Source: VRUE01 sp036379955 (GTDB lineage Bacteria; Actinomycetota; Thermoleophilia; Solirubrobacterales; 70-9). From it: DNA of 64,000 bases. Below the pieces are notes generated by a model, which was not told where the DNA came from, ran no database searches, and was given only the letters and a program-made list of their open reading frames with translations. Location: positions 1 through 64,000 of the forward strand of contig DASVFR010000056.1 of the NCBI GenBank assembly GCA_036379955.1, in the 5' to 3' direction. Below, one piece after another: positions 16,745 through 25,094 of this stretch (its first letter is position 1; each line of letters opens with the position of its first letter). Made by a program: the position numbers and the translations under genes.

Positions 16745-16833
16745 GGAGAGGTGGCCGAGTGGCTGAAGGCACTCGCCTGCTAAGCGAGTAGGGGGCGCAA
16801 GCTCTCTCGAGGGTTCGAATCCCTCCCTCTCCG
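16745..16833 (+). tRNA. tRNA-Ser(GCU)
   Basis: Acceptor GGAGAGG/CCTCTCC, discriminator G, anticodon loop CTGCTAA (GCU), long variable arm, T loop GGTTCGAAT. 89 nt and no encoded CCA. No second copy of its 3' end was seen, so it shows no sign of hosting an island here. Confidence 0.97.
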
Positions 16834-16908
16834 CTAGAAGAGCTCGTCCATCAAAGAGGTCTCCTTGGGAGCTTCAAGGCTAGAGAGACGGCTGTCGATG
16901 CTTGAGCT

Positions 16909-17232
16909 ATGCAGCGAAACGCTGAGCGTCCGCGACCTACAGTCTGGATGGCCGTTCTTGCGCCGTTGCTCGTCACGCTGTGTTTGGCTGTGTGGGTTCA
17001 TGCGTCATGGGTGGGACCTTGCATCCACCCTGTCCATCGAATCCCTGGGCCGCTCGGCCTCCCGGTGTATTTGCTCGGCCTCCCCGCGGCCCTAACCGCC
17101 TGGTATGGCTGGTCCAAGGGCCAATCGATTTGGATCGTTGGCGTCCAAATGACGCTCAGCGTGCTTTTGGCGCTCGTGTTTACGGCATTCATGTTTGCGG
17201 CAACCACCGACGTGAGCGCCTGCTTCAGCTGA
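16909..17232 (+). CDS. Small hypothetical membrane protein
   Basis: 107 residues with about three hydrophobic segments (WMAVLAPLLVTLCLAVWVH; LGLPVYLLGLPAALTAWYG; VQMTLSVLLALVFTAFMFA) and a cytosolic Arg-rich N-terminus. No family recognised. ATG at 16909. Codon composition is a little less GC-biased than that of its neighbours. It stands between tRNA-Ser and the STAS-like gene with no operon partner. Confidence 0.6.
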   Translation: MQRNAERPRPTVWMAVLAPLLVTLCLAVWVHASWVGPCIHPVHRIPGPLGLPVYLLGLPAALTAWYGWSKGQSIWIVGVQMTLSVLLALVFTAFMFAATTDVSACFS

Positions 17233-17307
17233 CCTCGGAAAGGCGGTTAGCTCGTGGCGCCCAGGTACCGTCAGTCCCTCAGAAGTCAAAGGGCATAGGA
17301 GGAAGCG

Positions 17308-17676
17308 ATGATCGAGAGAATCGACGGGATGCCCGCGGGGACCGTGGGCCTGCGGGCTTCGGGCAAGCTCAGCAAGGAGGACTACGTCGGGGTCCTGGAG
17401 CCCGCGCTGCAAGAGGGAGTCGAGTCGGGAGAGCTGCGCTTGCTGTTCGTGCTGACCGACTTCGACGGCCTGGAGGCGAGCGCCATGGCCGAGGACTTCA
17501 AGACCGGGCTTCAGGCTTGGTTCCGCGACCATTCCGCCTGGAAGCGCTTCGCCCTGGTCACCGACGTCGAGTGGGTCGCCAAGGCGATGCATATGTTCGT
17601 CTGGCTGACTCCCGGCGAGGTCCTGATCCGCGACCTCGACGGGCTGGAGGAGGCCAAGCGCTGGGTCGCCGCTTGA
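17308..17676 (+). CDS. STAS/SpoIIAA-like protein
   Basis: 122 residues matching the SpoIIAA-like (DUF3478) STAS/SEC14 fold: LSKEDYVGVLEPALQEGVES, LRLLFVLTDFDGL, then SAWKRFALVTDVEWVAKAM and TPGEVLIRDLDGLEEAKRWV. Such proteins are small cytosolic ligand-binding or regulatory modules; the target is unknown. A very good ribosome site AGGAGG precedes the ATG at 17308. The canonical anti-sigma-antagonist phospho-Ser motif is not evident. Confidence 0.85.
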   Translation: MIERIDGMPAGTVGLRASGKLSKEDYVGVLEPALQEGVESGELRLLFVLTDFDGLEASAMAEDFKTGLQAWFRDHSAWKRFALVTDVEWVAKAMHMFVWLTPGEVLIRDLDGLEEAKRWVAA

Positions 17677-17715
17677 GATCGGCTATCCCCCGCTTCACCT
17701 GATTGGATCCCCTCC

Positions 17716-19314
17716 ATGACCGAGGGCGCGGACGCCGGAGCGAGCGGGGAGCAGGCGGGCAGCCAGCGACTCGCCCTGCTGCTCGCGATGGCGATGTTCG
17801 TGCTCGTCGTCGACACCTCGCTGATGAACGTCTCGATCTCGGCGGTGGTTGCCGATCTCCACACGACGGTCAGCGGCGTGCAGTCGGCGATCGCCCTGGA
17901 GGCGCTGGTCTCCGCCGCGTTCATCCTGATCGGCAGCAAGTTCGGCGACCTCTTTGGCCGCAAGCGGGCCTACGTGCTCGGCCTGCTCGGCTACGGGATC
18001 GGCGCGATCGCGATGACGCTCGCCCAGGACCTGATCGCGATCATCGTCTTCTGGGCGCTGATAGGCGGGATCGGCGCCTCGCTCCTGCTGCCCTCGATGC
18101 AGTCGCTGATCCACGGCAACTTCGAGGGAGAAGCGCAGCGGAAGGTGTACGCGATGGTGGGCGCGGCGGCCGCCATCGCGGCGGCGGTCGGGCCGCTGCT
18201 CGGTGGGTTCATCACCACCTTCCTCTCGTGGCGGGTCGGCTTCCTGCTCGAGGCCGTGATCATCGCGGCAGTCCTCTCCGGCATCGGCCTCGTGCGTGAC
18301 GTGCCCTACACCGGCCCCGGGGGGGTCGACGTCGTCGGCGCGGGGCTCTCGGTCCTCGGCATGGGCGGCGTCGTCCTCGGCATCCTGGTCTGGCAGGAGG
18401 GAGGCGAGTCGGTCGTCGCGATCCTCGCGGCCGGCGCGGTCGGGCTCGGCTCGCTGGTCTATTGGCTGCGGCGGCGAAAGGCGGAGGGCAAGCCCTCGTT
18501 GATCGATCCCGACCTCTTCAGGGCCAAGGTCTTCAGGCTCGGGGTCACGGGGCAGATGCTCCAGCAGATCTCCCTTGGCGGGATGATGATCGCGCTGCCG
18601 ATCTACCTGCAGATGGTGCTCGAGTACAACGCCCTGCAGGCGGGCCTCTCGATCGCTCCGCTCTCGCTGACGACGTTCGGGATGGCCCTGCTCGCCGGGC
18701 GCAGGGCGGGCGGGCGCAGCCCGAGCGCCATCATCCGCGTGGGGTTCGGGCTCGTCGCGGTTGGGCTGGTGGCGCTGATCCCGATCGTGCCGCGGGCCGA
18801 CTCGGGCTGGTACCTGCTGATCCCGCTGGCGATCTCGGGGTCGGGCCTGGGCCTGCTGGTGTCCCAGCTCAACAACTACACCCTCTCGCCGATCTCGGAG
18901 GAGCGGATCAGCGAGGCCGCCGGAGTGAACTCGGCCGGCGGGTCGTTCGGGCTCTCGTTCGGGCTGGCCTTCGCCGGCGCGATCATGCTGGCCACGCTCT
19001 CGATCGCCTTCACCAAGAAGGCCGAAGCGAGCAAGGTCCTCGTCCCGGCCGAGCAGCAGCGGGTCGCCGACGCCCTGGAGGACGATGCCGAGGTGATGAG
19101 CAACTCGCAGCTCGAAGAACTGCTCGTCGGCCAGCCCCAGGACGTCCGCGAAGAGATCGTCAGCATCAACACCGACGCGAGGCCGCTCGCCCTGCAGGTG
19201 GCGCTGGCGGTCCCGCTCCTCGCCGCCCTGATCGGCTTCTTCAACTCGTTCCGCATGGTGCGCCTGCCGGACCCCAAGCCCTCGGCGGCGGCCGAGGCGG
19301 CGGCGCTGGGCTGA
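17716..19314 (+). CDS. DHA2-type MFS transporter (14 TM)
   Basis: 532-residue EmrB/QacA-like major facilitator with 14 predicted TM helices. GSKFGDLFGRKRAYVLG is motif A and AAVGPLLGGFITTFLSWR motif C. An unusual soluble insert of about 75 residues sits before the last TM (KKAEASKVLVPAEQQRVADA ... VSINTDARPLALQ). Likely proton-coupled efflux of hydrophobic compounds. ATG at 17716, 39 bp after the STAS-like gene, so possibly co-transcribed. Confidence 0.9.
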   Translation: MTEGADAGASGEQAGSQRLALLLAMAMFVLVVDTSLMNVSISAVVADLHTTVSGVQSAIALEALVSAAFILIGSKFGDLFGRKRAYVLGLLGYGIGAIAMTLAQDLIAIIVFWALIGGIGASLLLPSMQSLIHGNFEGEAQRKVYAMVGAAAAIAAAVGPLLGGFITTFLSWRVGFLLEAVIIAAVLSGIGLVRDVPYTGPGGVDVVGAGLSVLGMGGVVLGILVWQEGGESVVAILAAGAVGLGSLVYWLRRRKAEGKPSLIDPDLFRAKVFRLGVTGQMLQQISLGGMMIALPIYLQMVLEYNALQAGLSIAPLSLTTFGMALLAGRRAGGRSPSAIIRVGFGLVAVGLVALIPIVPRADSGWYLLIPLAISGSGLGLLVSQLNNYTLSPISEERISEAAGVNSAGGSFGLSFGLAFAGAIMLATLSIAFTKKAEASKVLVPAEQQRVADALEDDAEVMSNSQLEELLVGQPQDVREEIVSINTDARPLALQVALAVPLLAALIGFFNSFRMVRLPDPKPSAAAEAAALG

Positions 19315-19358
19315 GCCGGCGGGCTGAGATTGCCCCTCCCCTTCGCGGGGGATATGAA

Positions 19359-19610
19359 TTGCAGGTGGACCAGCTCGTACAAGTCGTTGGGGCGCTGCTC
19401 ATCCTGAGCGCCTTCGCCGCTGCCCAATTCGGGGCCATGGACCCCCACTCGCGGGCCTACCTCGCTCTCAACCTGGTCGGCTCGGTCGTGCTGACGGGAC
19501 TCGCCTTGGACGAACGCCAGTGGGGCTTCCTCCTCCTGGAGTCGGTCTGGGCGGCGGTCTCCTTCTGGGGGCTGGTCCAGATCTGGCTCGGGCGAGTGCC
19601 GTCGCGCTGA
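19359..19610 (+). CDS. Small CBU_0592-like membrane protein
   Basis: 83 residues with three hydrophobic helices: LVQVVGALLILSAFAAAQFG, YLALNLVGSVVLTGLAL and GFLLLESVWAAVSFWGLVQI. This is the pattern of the CBU_0592 family of unknown function. The start is taken as TTG at 19359 because a GGGG ribosome site lies 8 nt upstream; the GTG at 19365 is the alternative. It follows the MFS gene by 44 bp and ends 19 bp before the convergent P450 gene. Confidence 0.7.
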   Translation: MQVDQLVQVVGALLILSAFAAAQFGAMDPHSRAYLALNLVGSVVLTGLALDERQWGFLLLESVWAAVSFWGLVQIWLGRVPSR

Positions 19611-19629
19611 GCCGCTGCTGCGAAGCGGT

Positions 19630-21054
19630 TCAGCGCCGCGCGCGCAGGACGACGCGGCCGCCGCGGGCCGGGATCATCGTCACGTTGCGGTGCAGGGCCC
19701 GCTCGGGCTCTGGCTCGGCCGCCTCGAGGTCGAGGCGGCGGGCCGTCGCCTCGAGCACGACGCGCATCTCGGCCATCGCCAGGGCGGCCCCGAGGCAGCG
19801 GCGGATGCCGCCGCCGAAGGGGATCCACTCGTAGGTGCCTGGTTTGCGCCCCTCTAGCCAGCGCTCGGGTCGGAACTCGAAGGGTTCCGGGTAGAGGTCC
19901 TCGCGATGGTGGACGAGGAGGATGCTCATCCCGACCGGCGTGTCGGCCGAGATCCCGTACTCGCCCAGCTGCCAGGGCACGGTGACGCGGCGGCCGATGA
20001 AGGGGACGACCGGGCGCGAGCGCATCGTCTCGACGATCGTCGCCTCGATTCGCTCCTCGGCGCCCCCGCCTGAGCGGACGGCGCCGAGCAGCGCCTCGTG
20101 GGCGGCCGGGTTGCGGACCAGCCGCTCCCAGGCCCAGGCGAGCGAGTTGGCCGTCGTCTCGTGGCCGGCGAGGACGAGGGTGAGCAGCTCGTCACGGACT
20201 TCTTTGTCGTTCATCCGCTCCCCCTCCTCGGTCTCGGCCTGCAGCAGCAGCGAGAGGATGTCGCGGCGCTCGGCGAGGTGCTCGTCGCGGCGACGGGCCT
20301 CGATCACGGCGTAGGTCGGGCGGTCGAGCAGCCCGACGCCGACCTTGGTCAGGCCGACCGCCTCTTCCCGAGCCATGTTCATCAGTTCGCCGACCTGGGC
20401 GAGGAGGGAGGTCGAGGCGGAGACCAGGAACTTGACGGTCATCCGCATCCGGTGCTCCGGCGTGCCCCGCAGCGGCTTGCCCTCGATGCCGAAGATTCCG
20501 GCCATGATCACGTCGAGCGTGATCGCCTGCATGCGTGGCGCCAGCGCGAAGGGGCGCCCGACCGGCCAGGTCTCGATCTCGCGTTCGGTCGCGGTGCGGA
20601 TCATCTCCGTGTAGCGCTCGATCGCCTCGCCGTGGAAAGGTGGCAGCAGCAGCTTGCGCTGGCGCATGTGGCGGGGGCCGACGGCGGTCAGCACCGACTG
20701 GGTGCCGAGGATCGGCCGCAGCGGCGACTCGCCGGTCAGCGAGGGCGCCTGCTCGGGCTTGGCGGTGAAGAGCGAGCGGACGTGGTCGGGGTGGCAGGTG
20801 ACCACCGGGCCGCCCGGCATCGACGTCCGCATCCGCCAGACGTCGCCGAGGCGGCGGCGAGCGCCGAAGACGTACTCGATCTGGCGCTGGTTGAAGCGCA
20901 GCATCTGGGTGGCGCGGGGGAGCGGGACGACGGGTGGCTTGGGGAGCGCGGCGGCCTCGACCGGCTCGATCGGCCCCGCGGGCGAGGGCGGTGCCTCGCC
21001 GACCAGGTCGGTCGTCGGCGTCGCGGGGGTAAGGCGCTCGGCAACGACGCTCAC
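19630..21054 (-). CDS. Cytochrome P450
   Basis: 474-residue soluble P450. The I-helix AGHETTANSLAW carries the oxygen-activating Glu-Thr pair, ETMRSRPVV is the K-helix ExxR, FRPERWLEG the meander, and FGGGIRRCLGAALAMAE the haem-Cys loop. An N-terminal Pro-rich segment (LPKPPVVPLPRATQ) precedes the fold. Likely hydroxylation of a lipid, terpene or polyketide; no ferredoxin partner is adjacent. The frame runs far upstream on the minus strand, but GTG at 21054 gives a normal length and leaves the intergenic promoter. It diverges from pyk. Confidence 0.92.
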   Translation of the reverse strand: MSVVAERLTPATPTTDLVGEAPPSPAGPIEPVEAAALPKPPVVPLPRATQMLRFNQRQIEYVFGARRRLGDVWRMRTSMPGGPVVTCHPDHVRSLFTAKPEQAPSLTGESPLRPILGTQSVLTAVGPRHMRQRKLLLPPFHGEAIERYTEMIRTATEREIETWPVGRPFALAPRMQAITLDVIMAGIFGIEGKPLRGTPEHRMRMTVKFLVSASTSLLAQVGELMNMAREEAVGLTKVGVGLLDRPTYAVIEARRRDEHLAERRDILSLLLQAETEEGERMNDKEVRDELLTLVLAGHETTANSLAWAWERLVRNPAAHEALLGAVRSGGGAEERIEATIVETMRSRPVVPFIGRRVTVPWQLGEYGISADTPVGMSILLVHHREDLYPEPFEFRPERWLEGRKPGTYEWIPFGGGIRRCLGAALAMAEMRVVLEATARRLDLEAAEPEPERALHRNVTMIPARGGRVVLRARR

Positions 21055-21064
21055 CGAGTCATTG

Positions 21065-21082
21065 TGACACAGATCTATGTCA
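21065..21082. promoter_or_regulatory. Inverted repeat between P450 and pyk
   Basis: TGACA-N8-TGTCA in the short AT-richer gap between the divergent P450 and pyruvate kinase starts; a plausible dimeric-regulator site overlapping the promoters. The regulator is unknown. Confidence 0.4.
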
Positions 21083-21111
21083 TGGTTAAGCCACTCTCTA
21101 CAGTGGGTTTC

Positions 21112-22527
21112 ATGCTGCACGGCAGGCGAACCAAGATCATCGCGACCATCGGCCCGGCGAGCTGGGACGAGCCGGTGCTGACGCGCTTGATCGAGGCCGG
21201 CGCCGACGTGCTTCGCCTCAATTTCTCCCACGCCGACCGCGACCGTCACGCGCGCACGATCGAGGCGATCCGGGGTTCCGCCGAGCGAGCCGGGCGCGAG
21301 GTTGCGGTGCTCGGCGACCTGCCCGGGCCGAAGCTGCGGATCGGCGAGCTGCGCGGCGACGTCGCCGAGCTCGAGACCGGCATGCACGTGAAGCTGACGC
21401 CGCGCGAGGTCGAGGGGGATCGCGAGACGATCCCCGTCGCCTGGCCCGGCGTGACTTCCTTGCGCGAGGACGAGCCCGTCTACCTCGCCGACGGCTCGAT
21501 CCGCCTGCGCGTGCGTGGCGCCGACGACGGCGGGGTCGACTGCGAGGTCGAGGTCGGCGGCACCCTCGCCTCGCACAAGGGGATGAACGTGCCCGGCGCG
21601 AGCACGCCGGCGACGACGTCGACCGACCAGGGCTGGGTCGAGTTCGCTGTCGCGCACGGCGTCGACGTCCTCGCCGTCTCCTTCGTCTCCAGCGCCGCCG
21701 ACCTCGAGCAGGTCGACGAGCGGCTGCGGGCGCTCGGCTCCGACATTCCCCTCGTCGCCAAGATCGAGAAGCCGGCGGCGGCCGAGAAAGCCGAGGAGAT
21801 CGTCGCCGCGGCGAGCGGCGGCATCATGGTCGCCCGTGGCGACCTCGGGATCGAGCTGCCGCTGGCCGAGGTGCCGGTCGTGCAGAAGCGCCTGATCCGA
21901 ACCGCCGGGCGCTACTCGAAGCCGGCGATCACGGCGACCCAGATGCTGGCCTCGATGGTGACCGCGCGGCGGCCGACGCGAGCGGAGGTGACCGACGTCG
22001 CCAACGCGATCTACGACGGCAGCGACGCGGTGATGCTCTCCGAGGAGACCGCGGTCGGCCAGAACCCGGTCGAGGCGGTGCGGGTGATGGACCAGATCGC
22101 GCGGGCGACGGAGCCCGACCTGCGCTACGGCGAGTGGCTATTCGGCCGCACCGACCAGGGCACGCAGGACGTCGCCGACTCGGTCGCCCAGGGTGCGGTC
22201 GGGGCGGTGTACCGGCTCGGGCTGGCGGCGCTGGTCGTGCCGACGACGAGCGGGCGGACGGCGCGGCTCGTCTCCGCCCACCGGCCGAAGGTGCCGGTGC
22301 TGGCGGTCTCGCCGCGGATCGAGACCGTGCGGCGGATGGGCCTGCTCTTCGGCGTCAGCGCGGTGCTGCAGGCGCAGGTGACCGACATCAGGGAGCTGCT
22401 GAACGACTGCGCGCGGCTGGCGAAGGAGGCGGGGATCGCCTCCTCCGGCGACCTGATCGCGATCACGGCCGGCCTCCAGGAGCAGGAATTGGGCACGAAT
22501 CTCTTCGAGGTCCACCGGGTGCCTTGA
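21112..22527 (+). CDS. pyk: Pyruvate kinase
   Basis: 471 residues; converts phosphoenolpyruvate and ADP to pyruvate and ATP. The N-terminal TKIIATIGPASWDEPVL and LRLNFSHAD, the B domain, LVAKIEKPAAAEKAEEIV (Lys/Glu metal site), the signature-like ITATQMLASMV ... AIYDGSDAVMLSEETA, and the C-terminal allosteric domain are all present. The ATG at 21112 is chosen; an in-frame ATG at 21082 lies inside the putative regulatory repeat. The 3' end forms one arm of a long inverted repeat with the convergent reductase gene. It is located away from the sugar-phosphate cluster at 50-62 kb. Confidence 0.96.
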   Translation: MLHGRRTKIIATIGPASWDEPVLTRLIEAGADVLRLNFSHADRDRHARTIEAIRGSAERAGREVAVLGDLPGPKLRIGELRGDVAELETGMHVKLTPREVEGDRETIPVAWPGVTSLREDEPVYLADGSIRLRVRGADDGGVDCEVEVGGTLASHKGMNVPGASTPATTSTDQGWVEFAVAHGVDVLAVSFVSSAADLEQVDERLRALGSDIPLVAKIEKPAAAEKAEEIVAAASGGIMVARGDLGIELPLAEVPVVQKRLIRTAGRYSKPAITATQMLASMVTARRPTRAEVTDVANAIYDGSDAVMLSEETAVGQNPVEAVRVMDQIARATEPDLRYGEWLFGRTDQGTQDVADSVAQGAVGAVYRLGLAALVVPTTSGRTARLVSAHRPKVPVLAVSPRIETVRRMGLLFGVSAVLQAQVTDIRELLNDCARLAKEAGIASSGDLIAITAGLQEQELGTNLFEVHRVP

Positions 22528-22636
22528 GGCGTTCTGGGACCAAGCGGGACAAGGAAGAGGGAGCCGGAAGGCAAGCGCCTTTCGGCGACCGATGACGCCG
22601 TAGCGCGCCGGTCTCCAGGACGCCTCAAGGCACCCG
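22516..22636. repeat. Long inverted repeat across two convergent gene ends
   Basis: GGGTGCCTTGAGGCGT (22516-22531) and its complement (about 22621-22636) enclose about 90 nt with further imperfect pairing (GTTCTGGGACC with GGTCTCCAGGAC). The arms encode the last codons of both convergent genes, so both proteins end ...RVP. It probably acts as a bidirectional terminator. Confidence 0.65.
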
Positions 22637-23278
22637 GACCTGGATGTTGAAGTCGGCGGTCTCGAGGGCGCCCATCAGGCGCAGCCAGAGCGGCAGATAC
22701 ATCTCGGTGCCGCGGGCGGCCTCGATCCCGCCCAGATCGATCACCGAGCCGCGTGGCCAGCCGAATTCGGTCAGCAGCTCGATCACCCTCGCCTTGGCGC
22801 CGTCGTCCTCGCCGCAGACGAAGACGCTGTGAGGACCGGGCACCCGGCCTGGGTCGACCATCACCTGGTTGTTGACCGTGTTCAGCGCCTTGACGACCTT
22901 CGCCTCGGGGAAGGCCGCCTGGATCCGCTCGCCGAGACTGTCGTCGTTGCAGACGCCGAGGGTCGGTGGCATGCCCTGTGAGAAGTCGAGCGGGTTGGCG
23001 ACGTCGACGAGGACCTTGTCCGCCAGGTTCTCGGCGCCGGCCGCGGTGAGGGCCTCGAGCGAGGCCCCTCCAGAGGTGCAGTTGAAGAGCAGCTCGCCGG
23101 CCGCCGCCGCTTCGGCGAAGGTGCCGCCGCGGGCCGTTTCGTCGGCTTCGTCGAGCCACTCGAGCAGCGCCTCGCTCTCGGCCCAGCGCGAGCCCATCGT
23201 CACCTCGTGGCCCAGCCCGAGCAACCCGCTCGCGATCGTCCGACCGACCGAACCCGTTCCCAGTACCCCGACCTTCAT
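22625..23278 (-). CDS. NADPH-dependent F420 reductase-like oxidoreductase
   Basis: 217 residues with an N-terminal Rossmann fold: KVGVLGTGSVGRTIASGL (GxGxxG) and SRWAE at the NADP-selective position. VKALNTVNNQVMVDP, FVCGEDDGAKARV and VIDLGGIEAARGTEMYLPLW are typical of the NPD family (F420H2:NADP+ oxidoreductase and related). Members exchange hydride between NADPH and F420 or act as NADP-dependent reductases. Two in-frame ATGs occur; 23278 is chosen because the ribosome site AAGGAG is 6 nt upstream of it but abuts the ATG at 23284. Confidence 0.88.
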   Translation of the reverse strand: MKVGVLGTGSVGRTIASGLLGLGHEVTMGSRWAESEALLEWLDEADETARGGTFAEAAAAGELLFNCTSGGASLEALTAAGAENLADKVLVDVANPLDFSQGMPPTLGVCNDDSLGERIQAAFPEAKVVKALNTVNNQVMVDPGRVPGPHSVFVCGEDDGAKARVIELLTEFGWPRGSVIDLGGIEAARGTEMYLPLWLRLMGALETADFNIQVRVP

Positions 23279-23319
23279 CTCCATCTCCTTTCGTGGTCGT
23301 CCCTATTGTTCCCTCCCGC

Positions 23320-24111
23320 ATGGGTGAGGGAGCGAAAGTCGTTCGGGTGGAGCGCGATGGCGCCGGTCTCGCGACGCTGACGCTCGACAGCCCGCCGCTC
23401 AACCTCTTCGACCGGCGCATGTTCGACGGGCTGCTGGCGGGGATCGCCGAGGTCGAGGCCGACCCGCCGCGGGCGCTGCTGATCCGCGCCGAGGGGCGGG
23501 CCGTCTCCGGCGGCGTCAACGTCGCCGAGTTCGACGGGTTGACGCCTGAGCGGGCCAGCGAGCTCTGGGACGAGCTGATCGGCTCGGTCGAGCGGGTCGA
23601 AGCGCTGCCGCTACCCGTCATCTTCGCCGCCCACGCGCTGACTCTGACCGCGGCCTTTGAGCTGGCGCTTGGCTGCGATCTGATCGTCGCCGCGCGCTCT
23701 GCCAAGTTCGGGCTGGTCGAGAAAGTGGTCGGGCTGACGCCCTCGATGGGCGGGACGCAGCGGCTGGCAGAGCGGGCCGGCAGCGGCCGGGCACGCGAGC
23801 TGGTGATGACCGGCGAGCTGTTCGGAGCCGAGGAGCTGGCCGGCTGGGCCGTCGTCAACCGCGTCTTCGACGACGAGGGCTTCGATGAGCAAGCGCGTGC
23901 CTTCGCCGCCGAGCTGGCGGCCGGGCCGACCAAGGCCCACGCGATGACCAAGCTCGTCTTGCGCCGCTTCCGCGAGGGCGGCATCCCGGCCGCGGACGAG
24001 GCGATCCGCACCGAGGCGGGTGAGCTGTTCGCGACCGAGGACCTGCAGCGCGCGGTCAAGACCTTCCTCGAGCACGGCGGCCCCGGCAACGCCAAGTTCG
24101 AGGGCCGCTGA
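23320..24111 (+). CDS. Enoyl-CoA hydratase/isomerase family protein
   Basis: 263-residue crotonase fold. LTLDSPPLNLFDRRMFDGLL and RAEGRAVSGGVNVAEF contain the first oxyanion-hole region; FAAHALTLTAAFELALGCDL occupies the second, with the usual GxxxGGG-type pattern replaced (AHALTLTAAFE). The catalytic Glu equivalents are not clearly preserved (EKVVGLTPSMGGTQRL), so activity on enoyl-CoA is likely but the reaction type is open. GTG at 23293 is an alternative start. No beta-oxidation partners are adjacent. Confidence 0.82.
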   Translation: MGEGAKVVRVERDGAGLATLTLDSPPLNLFDRRMFDGLLAGIAEVEADPPRALLIRAEGRAVSGGVNVAEFDGLTPERASELWDELIGSVERVEALPLPVIFAAHALTLTAAFELALGCDLIVAARSAKFGLVEKVVGLTPSMGGTQRLAERAGSGRARELVMTGELFGAEELAGWAVVNRVFDDEGFDEQARAFAAELAAGPTKAHAMTKLVLRRFREGGIPAADEAIRTEAGELFATEDLQRAVKTFLEHGGPGNAKFEGR

Positions 24112-24128
24112 GCCGGGCCCGACGGCCC

Positions 24129-24175
24129 TTCCGGTGCGCTTTATGTGGTGATAGCCCACATAAAGCGCACCGGAA
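24129..24175. repeat. Family B palindromic repeat, copy B1
   Basis: Perfect 20-bp stem beginning TTCCGGTGCGC, with a 7-nt loop TGATAGC, between the hydratase stop and the thioesterase start. Related copies are at 37986-38041 and 60855-60903. Confidence 0.75.
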
Positions 24176-24192
24176 CCGGATACGGTGCGCAC

Positions 24193-24660
24193 ATGACCGA
24201 CTTCGACGCGATCGCGCGGGGCATGACCCAGGCGGTGCCCTTCGCCGCCCACCTCGGCCTGGAGATCATCCACATCGACGAGGGCGAGGCGACGGTGCGC
24301 CTGCCCGAGCGTCAGGAGCTGACCAACCACGTCGGCTCCCAGCACGCCGGGGCGCTCTTCACCGCCGCCGAGACCGCCTCGGGTGCGGCCTTCGTCGGCG
24401 CCTTCGCCGAGCGCCTCGGCGAGGTGACCCCGCTCGCCCGCGCCGCCGAGATCTCCTACACGAAGATCGCCAAGGGCCCGATCGAGGCCCGCGCCAAGCT
24501 CGGCGTCCCCGCCGTCGAGGCCCTCGCCACCCTCGACGCCGAGGGCAAGGTCGTCTTCCCCTGCGAGATCGAGCTGACCGACTCCTCCGGCGAGCCCGTC
24601 GCCACCGCCACCGTCCAGTGGCACGTCCGTCTCAACCAGCCCGCCCCCGAAGCCGCCTAA
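24193..24660 (+). CDS. PaaI/DUF4442-like hotdog thioesterase
   Basis: 155 residues of hotdog fold: FAAHLGLEIIHIDEGEATVR, then NHVGSQHAGALFTAAETASG (central helix), SYTKIAKGPIEARAKL and a strand ending TVQWHVRL. Members hydrolyse acyl-CoA or act as acyl-CoA binders; the substrate is unknown. The frame is open upstream through the B1 hairpin to 24145, but the ATG at 24193 gives a normal N-terminus (MTDFDAIARGMTQAVPF). tRNA-Arg follows 49 bp downstream. Confidence 0.85.
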   Translation: MTDFDAIARGMTQAVPFAAHLGLEIIHIDEGEATVRLPERQELTNHVGSQHAGALFTAAETASGAAFVGAFAERLGEVTPLARAAEISYTKIAKGPIEARAKLGVPAVEALATLDAEGKVVFPCEIELTDSSGEPVATATVQWHVRLNQPAPEAA

Positions 24661-24709
24661 CCCCTCTGAGTCCCTAGAATCGCCCTTCGGGTTCCCCGAC
24701 CCGTCTCCC

Positions 24710-24783
24710 GCGCCTGTAGCTCAGTTGGATAGAGCGTCGGTCTACGAAACCGAAGGTCACAGGTTCGAATCCTGTCAGGCGCG
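24710..24783 (+). tRNA. tRNA-Arg(ACG)
   Basis: Acceptor GCGCCTG/CAGGCGC, discriminator G, D loop AGCTCAGTTGGATAGAGC, anticodon loop CTACGAA (ACG, inosine-modifiable), T loop GGTTCGAAT. 74 nt and no encoded CCA. Confidence 0.97.
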
Positions 24784-25094
24784 CTAAGAAATGGCTTGCT
24801 AGAGCCAAAAGGAAAGCGTTCTCGCCTCGTTTTGACCTTCGGTTTGGAGGTCTCATGAGACCCGATCGGCACGCCCGGGGAGTGCGGAATTTGTAGCCCC
24901 CTCCCTTTGCGCGCCTTGAGCGAAGGATTTGTTCGGTTACGGCGCCCGAGCGTTAGGTCCGGCCAGCGCCAGCTGCGCAAGGAGCCGTCTCCACAAGCCC
25001 ATCACTTGTATTTCCCTGACCATATTCGCGATACTGGCTGCATGACCAGTAGTTGGGGAGGCTTATCTGGCTTATCCATGAGCGTGGATCGCTG
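24784..25094. other. 311-bp AT-richer gap after tRNA-Arg
   Basis: No gene is supported here. It holds a small perfect palindrome GGTCTCATGAGACC (about 24847-24860) and, near its end, the AT-rich stretch that must carry the promoter of the Ig-like surface protein. I looked for a second copy of the tRNA-Arg 3' end that would mark an island and saw none. Confidence 0.5.

Noticed and set aside
20098..21111. Pyruvate kinase with a 338-residue N-terminal extension
   Set aside because: The upstream part is antisense to P450; normal pyruvate kinase begins near TKIIATIGPAS, so the ATG at 21112 is used.
19630..21657. P450 with a 200-residue N-terminal extension
   Set aside because: The extension lies antisense to pyk and has no family match; GTG 21054 gives a normal P450.
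22125..24095. 656-residue minus-strand frame across pyk, the reductase and the hydratase
   Set aside because: Crosses three well-supported genes and is low-complexity Ser/Arg/Pro-rich; an antisense shadow.
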